From NCBI RefSeq assembly GCF_002305855.1, contig NZ_CP022163.1, forward strand, positions 4,154,292 to 4,218,291: a DNA stretch of 64,000 nucleotides, read 5' to 3'. Numbering within the stretch: the first letter of the stretch is position 1; the number at the start of each line of letters is the position of its first letter. This DNA is from Melittangium boletus DSM 14713. Its GTDB lineage: Bacteria > Myxococcota > Myxococcia > Myxococcales > Myxococcaceae. The translations under genes and the position numbers were made by a program. Under the pieces are notes generated by a model. That model saw only the letters and a program-made list of their open reading frames with translations. It was not told the origin of the DNA and did not search any database. This document shows, piece by piece, positions 26,541-33,758 of the stretch.

Positions 26541-27121
26541 CCATTCAAGAACGGATCCTGCGGACCCAGAACCTTCTGGGCCTGGCTCAAGAGAACGCCC
26601 AGTCCCAAGAGGAAAAAGACTTCCTGGCCACGGCGGTCGATGCGCTCTGGTTCATCTGGCGCAATGGGCAGATGTATGAGTTCGAGGAGTACCGCCGTGA
26701 TCAAGACGCGGATGCTCCCCTGCGGGTCATCGCCGCGTTCGACACCGAGGACGAGGCGCACGCCTGGTTGAAGGCTCAGCCCCGGGTGCCGCTTCTGGCC
26801 AAGGTGTTGATCGCGGACCAGTACCACGTCGTCATGTGTTCGGATGACCAGCAGAAGCGGTATCTGCCGCCGGACCTCACCATCGCCTACTACATCCAGG
26901 AACTGACGCGCGATGGGTCGCCGCCCGCCACGGCCCGCTTCGACACGCTGGAGGAGGCGCGAGCCTGGTTCAACGCCCAGTGCGCCCCGCTCCCCTGGAC
27001 CGTCATCCAGGTGGGAGGCGCGCACTACCTCGCGGTCCACTACCGCAACATCCACCACCGGGCTCTCTTCCCCTTCTCCATCGTCGAGAGGCTCGAGAAG
27101 CTGACGCCCTCGGAGCCCTGA
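26537..27121 (+). CDS. Cytoplasmic partner of the lipoprotein, two repeated halves
   Basis: A 194-residue acidic protein without signal peptide. The N-terminal part is helical (residues 1-50). Two homologous segments follow: AAFDTEDEAHAWLKAQ with HVVMCSDDQQKRYL, and ARFDTLEEARAWFNAQ with YLAVHYRNIHHRALF, each reading as strand-helix-strand. Its start overlaps the lipoprotein stop (ATGA), the arrangement common in toxin/immunity pairs of myxobacteria, so it may be the immunity or accessory protein. I cannot assign a named family. Confidence 0.6.
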   Translation: MTIQERILRTQNLLGLAQENAQSQEEKDFLATAVDALWFIWRNGQMYEFEEYRRDQDADAPLRVIAAFDTEDEAHAWLKAQPRVPLLAKVLIADQYHVVMCSDDQQKRYLPPDLTIAYYIQELTRDGSPPATARFDTLEEARAWFNAQCAPLPWTVIQVGGAHYLAVHYRNIHHRALFPFSIVERLEKLTPSEP

Positions 27122-27463
27122 GTCCGCGCATCGGTCGTGGGAGCGCGCCTGGATGCCTCCCTGAAACGGGGGACTCCGGTAAGCCCGGGGGGTCGAAACC
27201 TTTCAGGTTGGGTGATGGTTCCCCGGTCGGCAGGTCGGGTTCCCGTCGGTCTCGCGCCTCTCCTCGGGAAATGGGCCTCCACCGCTCTGACAGGTTGAGT
27301 GGGGGTCATGACCTTCTCGGTAGAGCCGGGCTTTCCTTTCGATTTTGGCTGTGTTACCTGTCGAGACACGGACGTCCACGGCCCATCCGCACCGGGAGAC
27401 GTCGTCATGCCGCGCGTTCCCGCCTCGCGCTTCGCTCCAGGACCCTTCGATTGAGGCCTCCCC
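27122..27463 (+). promoter_or_regulatory. 342-bp leader with repeats upstream of the tandem XRE genes
   Basis: No gene is seen. Three symmetric or repeated elements stand out: a hairpin AACCT-TTC-AGGTT at 27198-27210; a direct repeat CAGGTTGGGTG (27205) and CAGGTTGAGTG (27291); and the pair GACAGGT (27289-27295) with ACCTGTC (27356-27362), exact inverted copies 60 bp apart. The shared AGGTT core suggests binding sites for one of the XRE proteins encoded downstream. The stretch 27330-27360 is relatively AT-rich (CTTTCCTTTCGATTTTGG) and may hold the promoter. Confidence 0.45.
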
Positions 27464-27901
27464 ATGCCCCAGGTTCACAGAACGCAAGCCCAGCTGGCCG
27501 TCTACCTCGGACGGGCGGCCCGTGAGGCACGCAACCGGATCGGGTTGACCCAGGAGGAAGTGGCCGAGCGCGTCGGCGTGGCCACGGAAGTCTACGGCCG
27601 CGTCGAGCGCGGCCACCTGTTGCCCAGCGTGCCCACGTTGATGCGGCTCAGCCGCGCCCTGTCGCTCGACGCCAATGATCTCCTGGGCTTCACCACCACA
27701 CGGCCTCCCTCCTGGCTCGTGCCGCAAGAGGCGCCTGCGGAGGATGAGCCTCCGGCGTTGCGCCGTCTGCTGCGCGTGGCGCGTCGGCTCTCGCCCCGGC
27801 AACTCACGCTGCTGGGCGCCACGGCCAACGCCCTGGCGCGTGCCCAGGAGGCTCGTCCCCGCCGCGCGTCGCGGCGCCCTCGCGAAAGCCAGGAGGCGTG
27901 A
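27464..27901 (+). CDS. XRE family helix-turn-helix regulator, first of a tandem pair
   Basis: A 145-residue DNA-binding protein. The Cro/C1-type helix-turn-helix lies at residues 15-70, with GLTQEEVAERVGVATEVYGRVERG as helices 2-3 and PSVPTLMRLSRALSLD after it. The second half is an Arg-rich region, RRLLRVARRLSPRQLTLLGA, that may form helices for dimer contact. The next gene encodes a close relative 4 bp downstream, so the pair arose by duplication and is co-transcribed. Repeats in the leader may be its own operators. The ATG is used; no strong ribosome site precedes it. Confidence 0.88.
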   Translation: MPQVHRTQAQLAVYLGRAAREARNRIGLTQEEVAERVGVATEVYGRVERGHLLPSVPTLMRLSRALSLDANDLLGFTTTRPPSWLVPQEAPAEDEPPALRRLLRVARRLSPRQLTLLGATANALARAQEARPRRASRRPRESQEA

Positions 27902-27904
27902 GCC

Positions 27905-28297
27905 GTGGACTCCGAATCCCTATCGTCCGAACAGCTCCAGCGTCTGTTGGGGGAGGTGGCTCGCTCGGCCCGGGCGCGCCTGGGCCTCACCCAGGCCCAG
28001 GTCGCGCTGCGCGTCGGGCTCGTGCCCAATGTCTACGGCCGCATCGAGCGCGGCGGCATGATGCCCGCCGTCCCCACGTTGCGGAGACTCGCGCGCGTGC
28101 TCGAGCTCTCCACGGACGCGTTGCTCCTGTTGCGCGAGGAGGACGTGGCCGCCTCCGTCCACCATCCGCTTCCCGAGGTCGAGCTCTCCGGTGACTTGCG
28201 GCAGCTCATGGTCCTGGTGCGGGGGTGGCGCCCCGCGAAGGTGAAGCAGTTGCTCCGGGTGCTCAGGTTGCTGGAGGCCCCGCTCAAGGAGGTGTGA
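27905..28297 (+). CDS. XRE family helix-turn-helix regulator, second of a tandem pair
   Basis: A 130-residue relative of the previous protein: GLTQAQVALRVGLVPNVYGRIERGGMMPAVPTLRRLARVLEL is a near copy of its helix-turn-helix, and the tail again has a motif RQLMVLVRGWRPAKVKQLLRV like RRLLRVARRLSPRQLTLL. The start is a GTG with AGGAGG at a normal distance inside the end of the first gene. It may form a heterodimer with it. It converges on an outer-membrane protein gene with only 8 bp between the stops. Confidence 0.88.
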   Translation: MDSESLSSEQLQRLLGEVARSARARLGLTQAQVALRVGLVPNVYGRIERGGMMPAVPTLRRLARVLELSTDALLLLREEDVAASVHHPLPEVELSGDLRQLMVLVRGWRPAKVKQLLRVLRLLEAPLKEV

Positions 28298-28305
28298 GCG
28301 CTCCG

Positions 28306-29100
28306 TCAGAAGTGCAGGCCCAGGCCCGCGAAGGGGCCTGCGAGCACATCCCGATGCACGACCTTGTCCACGAGGCCGCGATCATTGAGCAGCAGGCCGC
28401 GCCAGCCCGCACGCAAGGCCAGCGGCCCCAGGTGCAAGGCCAATCCCAACTGCGCGTCCAGTTGCAGGTGCGGCACGGGCACCCACTGCACTCCGCCCTC
28501 CAGGTCCAATTCCCCCAGCAGACAGCGCTCGAAGGTCATCGCCAGGCTCGGTCCCAAGAAGGTGGCTCCCGGCGCGCGCGCCACCGCCACGCCTCCCTCG
28601 AACCGCAGCCTCCCCTTGTGGCTCACCGCCGCGGCGAACGTCACGTTCGCCCCGCCCAGGTGGAGGGTGTCCCTCCCGCCCAGGCCGTCCTCCGCTCTCA
28701 AGGAGAGCGACGTCCATCGCGTGGACACGCCCCAGCGCTCCTCCTCCAGCGCGAAGTGCAAGCCCAGCGCGCCTCCCTGCTTCACGCCCTGGGCCTCCAC
28801 CCCCAGCCGCACCTGCTTTTGCGCTTCCGGCGGGTCCTCGAAGAACCGCTCCGAGGGCGGGCTGTACGGGCGGTAGGCCACGGTGGACACGCCCGCGGAG
28901 ACCCAGATGGCCGTCGACGGGGCCAGGGTCGGGCGCTGGGGGCCGCGCCTCGGGGGTTTTCCCTCGCTCCGGGTTTTTCCCACCGCGGAGGCGCCATGGG
29001 CGCGCGAGCCGGCCTTGCCGAAACGGGCCTCGGCGGACGGAGCGGCGAGGAGACAACCGGCGGCCATCGCGGCGCACCATGTTCGTGGGGCATGTGGCAT
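28306..29100 (-). CDS. Hypothetical outer-membrane beta-barrel protein
   Basis: A 264-residue protein with a signal peptide (CAAMAAGCLLAAPSAEA). A basic, Pro-rich linker is followed by about ten alternating short strands (for example VRLGVEAQGV, ALGLHFALEE, LRFEGGVAVARA) and a last residue Phe (FAGLGLHF), the typical C-terminal signature of outer-membrane barrels. The ATG at 29100 has AGGAG eight bases upstream; a GTG nine bases earlier lacks it. Family not recognised. It converges on the XRE pair, and its function may have no link to them. Confidence 0.65.
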   Translation of the reverse strand: MPHAPRTWCAAMAAGCLLAAPSAEARFGKAGSRAHGASAVGKTRSEGKPPRRGPQRPTLAPSTAIWVSAGVSTVAYRPYSPPSERFFEDPPEAQKQVRLGVEAQGVKQGGALGLHFALEEERWGVSTRWTSLSLRAEDGLGGRDTLHLGGANVTFAAAVSHKGRLRFEGGVAVARAPGATFLGPSLAMTFERCLLGELDLEGGVQWVPVPHLQLDAQLGLALHLGPLALRAGWRGLLLNDRGLVDKVVHRDVLAGPFAGLGLHF

Positions 29101-29247
29101 GGGGAGCACTCCTGGGCGGACCGCTCATAGGAGCATGTTTTTCGCGGCTCCCCGCCGCCCTCCGCGCCCAGGCACCACTCATGAACACAGCGCTCGGGGA
29201 CAACGTTGGGGAGCGGGCACATGCGATGCTCGGGGGGGAGGTGACCC

Positions 29248-29901
29248 ATGCTGTTCTTCGACCTGGAGGCCTACGCCCCTCCGGACGAGCGCACCGCGAG
29301 CCGTGGCTCGCTCATCGTCAATCCGGCCCGGCCCGGTCACATCCTGCTCGGCGGGTGCTTCTTCTCCCGGCGCTTCGCGGACCCCTTCCCGGAGGCCCCC
29401 GAGGTGCAGGGGCTCTGGTTGTGGCACTTCGGCTCCGAGCGGGCGCTCCTGCGGGCCATCCGCGAGCGCTTCGAGGCGGAGTGGGCGCGCCAGCGCGCGG
29501 AGAACGCGCGCGTGCTGGGCAAGCCCGTGGTGGACCTCGTCGTGTGCGGCGCGGGCATCGCCCGGTTCGACCTGCCGGCGCTCTACTGCCGCTCGCTCCT
29601 GCATGAGGTCGCCAGCGCGGTGGAGTTATACGAACTCTACTTCAAGGCGCGGCCCATCGACCTGTCCAACGAGGCGGGCTTCCTCTTCCCCGAGGAGCCC
29701 CACCTCTACCCCAAGACGACCCGGGAGCTGGCGGGGCGGCTGGGGCTGCGCGAGCGCAAGGGCTCGAGCAAGAGCGTGTGGGACAGCTACGAGCGCGGCG
29801 AGCACGAGGCCATCGAGCGGCGCACGGCGGACGAGTTGCGGCTGGTGCTGGAGCTCTACCGGCGCCTGCGGGAGCGGGTGGTGCCCACCCCCCCTCCTTG
29901 A
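29248..29901 (+). CDS. RNase H-like fold protein, possible 3'-5' exonuclease
   Basis: A 217-residue cytoplasmic protein. LFFDLEAYAPP at the very start looks like the Exo I Asp-x-Glu motif of DEDD exonucleases. VVCGAGIARFDLPALYCRS resembles Exo II with its Asp, and YERGEHEAIERRTADELRLVLELY resembles an Exo III Tyr/Asp motif. The SSKSVWDSY and KTTRELAGRLGL segments are also seen in predicted PolB-like exonucleases. I see no Zn ribbon or extra domain. The ATG follows GGGGGGAGGTGA. If active it would trim DNA or RNA 3' ends. Family assignment rests on motif order only. Confidence 0.55.
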   Translation: MLFFDLEAYAPPDERTASRGSLIVNPARPGHILLGGCFFSRRFADPFPEAPEVQGLWLWHFGSERALLRAIRERFEAEWARQRAENARVLGKPVVDLVVCGAGIARFDLPALYCRSLLHEVASAVELYELYFKARPIDLSNEAGFLFPEEPHLYPKTTRELAGRLGLRERKGSSKSVWDSYERGEHEAIERRTADELRLVLELYRRLRERVVPTPPP

Positions 29902-29986
29902 GGGCCCGGACGCCCCCCCTCGCGCGCCCGGGGGCCTCCGTGCGAGCATGCACCCAAGGAATGGTCGCTTTCCCAAGAACCGGTCC

Positions 29987-31684
29987 ATGACGATTCGCGC
30001 CAAGGTGTTGTTGTTCGCGGCGGTCGCCGTCGTGCTCGTGTGCGTCATGGGCCTGTTCCTCTTTGGCGCCGCCCGGCAGGGCCAGCGGCTGCGCCAGCAG
30101 TTGGTGGCCATCCAGGAGCAGATCGACGGCTACACGCGCCTGCACTCGGTCGCCTGGCCCTTCCTCAATCAGCTCGCGCAGGCGCGTCAGGCCCAGATGG
30201 ACACCGCGCTCGTGTCCCAGGAGCTGGCGCGGCGGGTGGACCTGGAGATGGTGCGGCTGGCCGACAGCAGCCTGCGGCAGGGCAGGGACGCGGGGGATAT
30301 GCGCACCCTGGAGCAGGAGCGATGGGAGCAGCGCGAGGTGCGTGCCGCCCTGTTGCGCTGGTCCGCGTTGGCGGAGCGGCGGGTGAATGAGCTGCCCGCC
30401 AACGTGTCCGTGGCGCCCAACGTGGAATGGCTCCTGTACTCGGAGTTCGAGCAGACGGTGGGCCAGCTCATCCATGAGGTGCAGGAGGAGGCGCGCTACG
30501 AGCTGGAGCTGCTGGAGCAGCGCCTGGACGCGGGCGTGTTCGTGGGCGAGTGGGTCGCGCTGTGTTTTCCCGTGCTCTGCCTCGTGCTCGTGGTGTTCCT
30601 CGTCCTGGCCATCCTCACGCCCCTGCGCCACTCGCTCCAGGGGCTCACCGAGGCGGCGGAGCGCATCGGGCATGGCGACTTCGACGTGCACACGAACGTC
30701 TCGTCCCCGGACGAGCTGGGCACCCTGGCGCGCGCCATCGACCGGATGGCGCGCGAGCTGCGCGAGTCCCTGGAGGAGAAGCAGCGGCTGAGCCGCGCCG
30801 AGGCCGAGGCCAGCGAGCGCGAGGCCGCGCGCTACCACGCGCTCCTGGAGGACACGGTGCGCACCCGCACCACCGAGCTCGCCGAGGCGAACACCCGCCT
30901 GCGCGACAGTCTCCAGCAGTTGCAGTCCACCCAGGAGCAGCTGCTGTCCGCGGACAGGCTCGCCTCGGTGGGGCGGCTCGCCGCGGGCGTGGGCCATGAA
31001 ATCAACAACCCCCTGGCCTACATCCTCAGCAACCTGCGCTACGTGCACCAGGAGCTCGGCGAGCTGACGGGCGCGCCGAGCGAGGAGGCGCGCCAGGAGA
31101 TGATCGCGGCGCTCGCCGAGGCGAGCGAGGGGGCCGAGCGCGTGCGCCTCATCGTGCAGGACTTGAAGACGCTGTCGCGCCCGGACGAGGTGGCGCTCGG
31201 GCCGGTGAACGTGGCGGACGTGGTGCGCTCGTCCGCGAAGATGGCGCGGCACGAGACGCGGGACAAGGCCCGGTTGGTGGAGGTGTGCGAGGGCGTGCCT
31301 CCGGTGCACGCCAACGCCGCGCGCCTGGGCCAGGTCTTCCTCAACCTGTTCATCAACGCGGCGCACGCCATCGCGCCGGGGCGGGTGCAGGACAATGAAA
31401 TCCGCGTGCACGCGAGTCTGTCCGCGCCGGGTCTGGTGACGGTGGAGGTGAGCGATACCGGGGCCGGCATTCCCCCCGAGTACCTGCGGCGCATCTTCGA
31501 TCCGTTCTTCACCACCAAGCCCGTGGGCATGGGCACGGGGCTCGGGTTGTCGGTGTGCCACCGCATCATCACCTCGCTCGGCGGCGACATCCGCGTGGAG
31601 AGCGCGCCGGGCCAGGGCACCCGCTTCTTCATCACCCTGCGCGTGGCCGAGGGCTCCTCGGGCTCCACCGAGTCGGCGGCCTGA
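29987..31684 (+). CDS. Membrane sensor histidine kinase with HAMP domain
   Basis: A 565-residue kinase. Membrane helix one is VLLFAAVAVVLVCVMGLFLF; a mostly helical periplasmic sensor of about 150 residues follows; helix two lies near residue 185-210; then a HAMP domain (LTPLRHSLQGLTEAAERIGHGDF), a coiled coil, the H-box GRLAAGVGHEINNPLAYI, and an ATPase domain with N box (NLFINAAHAI), DTGAGIPPEY, FFTTKPVGMGTGLGLS. The start ATG at 29987 begins the membrane helix; an in-frame ATG at 29948 would add 13 residues. No response regulator gene adjoins it, as is common for orphan kinases in myxobacteria. Confidence 0.92.
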   Translation: MTIRAKVLLFAAVAVVLVCVMGLFLFGAARQGQRLRQQLVAIQEQIDGYTRLHSVAWPFLNQLAQARQAQMDTALVSQELARRVDLEMVRLADSSLRQGRDAGDMRTLEQERWEQREVRAALLRWSALAERRVNELPANVSVAPNVEWLLYSEFEQTVGQLIHEVQEEARYELELLEQRLDAGVFVGEWVALCFPVLCLVLVVFLVLAILTPLRHSLQGLTEAAERIGHGDFDVHTNVSSPDELGTLARAIDRMARELRESLEEKQRLSRAEAEASEREAARYHALLEDTVRTRTTELAEANTRLRDSLQQLQSTQEQLLSADRLASVGRLAAGVGHEINNPLAYILSNLRYVHQELGELTGAPSEEARQEMIAALAEASEGAERVRLIVQDLKTLSRPDEVALGPVNVADVVRSSAKMARHETRDKARLVEVCEGVPPVHANAARLGQVFLNLFINAAHAIAPGRVQDNEIRVHASLSAPGLVTVEVSDTGAGIPPEYLRRIFDPFFTTKPVGMGTGLGLSVCHRIITSLGGDIRVESAPGQGTRFFITLRVAEGSSGSTESAA

Positions 31685-31865
31685 CAGCTTCCGGGCACCC
31701 GGGGCGGGCGTTGTGTCTCCTGGTGGATGTCCAGGCGTTTCAAGGGCTTCGCGAGCGACGACTGTTCAACGGTCGGCCTCGCGGAATCCTCGACGCTCCG
31801 AGCGTCTGGAAAACGCCATCCCCATGTTGCTCGCAGGCCAGTGAGTCAACATAGGAGTGGAACGA

Positions 31866-32171
31866 ATGCCCCCTCGTGGTTCGAGCAGCACCCGGAGCAA
31901 GTCCTCGAAGGCCCAGAAGTCCGTGCGCACGCGCGCCAAGCGCGCCGTGACGCGGGCCAGGAAGACCGTGGCCAAGGCGGCTGGCAAGACCAAGACGGCG
32001 GTGAAGCGCGCCGCCCAGGACAAGCGCGCCTCGCCCGCCCGCCGCACGCGCAGCACCGGCATCAAGGCCCGCCGTGCCACCTCCGCGAGCGGAAAGACGG
32101 GCCGCAAGGTGTCCCGCTCGCCGCGCGCGAAGAAGGTCCCGCGCACGAGCACCCCGATCGCGGCGATTTGA
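31866..32171 (+). CDS. Histone H1-like basic protein
   Basis: A 101-residue protein in which nearly all residues are Lys, Arg, Ala, Ser and Thr, with SPARRT and KRASP-type motifs (TRAKRAVTRARKTVAKAAGK). This is like the C-terminal tail of eukaryotic histone H1 and the bacterial Hc1/AlgP-type proteins that bind DNA without sequence preference. The ATG at 31866 has AGGAG eight bases upstream; the GTG at 31857 overlaps that site and is less likely. It could compact the nucleoid. The region 31685-31865 before it has no gene. Confidence 0.75.
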   Translation: MPPRGSSSTRSKSSKAQKSVRTRAKRAVTRARKTVAKAAGKTKTAVKRAAQDKRASPARRTRSTGIKARRATSASGKTGRKVSRSPRAKKVPRTSTPIAAI

Positions 32172-32191
32172 GCCGTCCGGACGTGACTCTC

Positions 32192-32218
32192 CCCGGCTCT
32201 CAGGGTTGGGGAGCCGGG
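32192..32218. terminator. Possible bidirectional terminator hairpin
   Basis: CCCGGCTC (32192-32199) pairs with GAGCCGGG (32211-32218) between two convergent genes, overlapping the stop codon of the SAF protein gene. A run of T is weak (TCCTTCTC), so it may be only a partial stop. Confidence 0.4.
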
Positions 32219-32619
32219 TCCTTCTCGGGCGCCACGTTCCGTTCGCGGCAGGCCGTCAGATCCTGCTCGGTGCCTTGCCACAGGGAGGTGTGCAGGAGCA
32301 TCTCCCCCCTGCGCATGGGGGCGATGAGCCGTTTGCCCACCGCCGTGGCGGCGTCCGCGGGTTTGATGACGGAGGCGGTGACGAACTGTTCCGGAAAGGA
32401 GCGCTGGGAGATGTGGTCGTACGTCAGCACCGTGCCCGCGGGCACATCCTCGGCCAGGCTGACGACGGGGACGAGGTTCCAACCCCGGCGGACCTGATGC
32501 TCCTTCTGCTTCACCCAGAAGAACGCCAGCATGAAGGCCACCAGGAACGTCAACACCACGCCCAGGCCAAGGCCCAGGAAGAATCCCGGGCGGCCGCGCG
32601 ACTTCGTGTTCTCAACCAT
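32200..32619 (-). CDS. SAF-domain membrane protein (CpaB-like)
   Basis: A 139-residue protein with a single membrane helix (FFLGLGLGVVLTFLVAFMLAFFW) and a periplasmic SAF domain: VVSLAEDVPAGTVLTYDHISQ and VGKRLIAPMRRGEMLLHTSLW, as in Flp pilus assembly protein CpaB and flagellar FlgA. CpaB acts in the secretin of tad pili, but no other tad gene is in this window, so an orphan role is likely. The start overlaps the end of the upstream glycosyltransferase gene by 8 bp, so they are co-expressed. The reason for this pairing is unclear. Confidence 0.8.
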   Translation of the reverse strand: MVENTKSRGRPGFFLGLGLGVVLTFLVAFMLAFFWVKQKEHQVRRGWNLVPVVSLAEDVPAGTVLTYDHISQRSFPEQFVTASVIKPADAATAVGKRLIAPMRRGEMLLHTSLWQGTEQDLTACRERNVAPEKDPAPQP

Positions 32620-33613
32620 TCAGGGCCTCCTCGTAGAGTCGGGCGAGCGCCTTGGCCTCGTGGCTCACGCCGAAGCGCGCGCGGGCCTCCTCGGCGGCGG
32701 CGCGGCCCACGGCATGGGCGCGTCCGGGCTCGCGCAGGAGCATGCGCAGGTGCTCGCGCAGCGTGGCCACGTCCCCGGGCTCGTAGAGAAAGCCCGTGCG
32801 GCCGTGCTCGATGACGGCCGGCACGTGCGGTAGCCGCGTCACCACCGGACAGCACCCCGACGCCATGGCCTCCACCAACACCATGGAGAAGGCCTCGCCG
32901 TAGGACGGGTGCACGAGGATGCTCAGGCCCTGGTACCAGGGCACGACGTTGGAGTGCTCGCCCGCCAGCACCAGCGCTCCATTCGTCGACGCGCGCAGCT
33001 TCTGGGCCCACGCCGCGTCCTGGCCCTTGGCCAGTCCCACCAGCACGGGCGTCCACTCGGGGAACTCGGAGAGCAGCGGCTTCATCGCCTCCACGAAGTC
33101 CCCCTGGCCCTTGTTGGGGCGCACCCGGCCCACCACGCCGATGCCGAAGCGTCCGCCGAGCCCCAGCGCGCGCCAGGCCTCCTCGCGCTCCTCGGGCGGG
33201 GTGAAGCGCGTGAGGTCCACCCCATGGGTGACGATGGAGGAGGGCATGCCCATCCACTCGGCGCCCTGGGGGTTGAGGGTGACGAGCCGCTCGGCGCGGC
33301 GGGCCAGCAGCCGGGTGAAGCCGCTGGGCTTGTAGGGGCCATGGCGCGTGTAGACCAGCCGCACCCGCCGGCCGAGCAGCCGCAGCAGGAAGCCGAAGAG
33401 CAGCTCGTTGTTGCGGTGCGCGTGCCAGACGACGGGCTCCTCGCGGATGCGCCGCCACAGCTCGCCCCAGGGGATGCGCGGCACGTCCGGCGCCAGGTGT
33501 CCGCCCAGCGCCCGCGTCTCCATGAGACGTCCGAGTTCCGGGACGATGAGTTCGGTGTGGGCCGTGACGCCGGTGCGGCGCCGGTGGAAGTGGGGGTGCA
33601 CGACGAGCGTCAT
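32612..33613 (-). CDS. GT4 family glycosyltransferase
   Basis: A 333-residue glycosyltransferase of the group 1 fold. The N-terminal Rossmann half has TLVVHPHFHRRRTGVTAHTE and LLGRRVRLVYTRHGPYKPSG. The C-terminal half has FGIGVVGRVRPNKGQGDFVEA, LVHPSYGEAFSMVLVEAMASGCCPV with the E-x7-E donor motif, and GRTGFLYEPGD. No membrane segment. The donor and acceptor are unknown; lipopolysaccharide core sugars are one possibility. The ATG at 33613 is taken because the family fold begins there. It overlaps the SAF gene and is divergent from the DUF763 gene, 145 bp apart. Confidence 0.9.
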   Translation of the reverse strand: MTLVVHPHFHRRRTGVTAHTELIVPELGRLMETRALGGHLAPDVPRIPWGELWRRIREEPVVWHAHRNNELLFGFLLRLLGRRVRLVYTRHGPYKPSGFTRLLARRAERLVTLNPQGAEWMGMPSSIVTHGVDLTRFTPPEEREEAWRALGLGGRFGIGVVGRVRPNKGQGDFVEAMKPLLSEFPEWTPVLVGLAKGQDAAWAQKLRASTNGALVLAGEHSNVVPWYQGLSILVHPSYGEAFSMVLVEAMASGCCPVVTRLPHVPAVIEHGRTGFLYEPGDVATLREHLRMLLREPGRAHAVGRAAAEEARARFGVSHEAKALARLYEEALNG

Positions 33614-33758
33614 GGGCGGGGGTGTCTCTATCACGCCGCTGGGAATGCCAACGCGGCCGCACGCGGAGCGGCCAGCCGAGAAGCACCCTCGCCCCGGTGG
33701 TGAAGAAGGACCCGTGCCACGAGGTTGACCCCTGGACGTGACTTCTGGAGTCAGCCCC

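Noticed and set aside
27180..27230. A tRNA-like or riboswitch-like element (GGTCGAAACC with nearby stems)
   Set aside because: No cloverleaf, anticodon arm or known aptamer core can be built around it; simple AGGTT repeats explain the symmetry.
29642..31561. A 639-residue minus-strand frame opposite the sensor kinase
   Set aside because: Low-complexity Arg/His/Gln-rich translation with no motif; the plus-strand kinase has all expected boxes.
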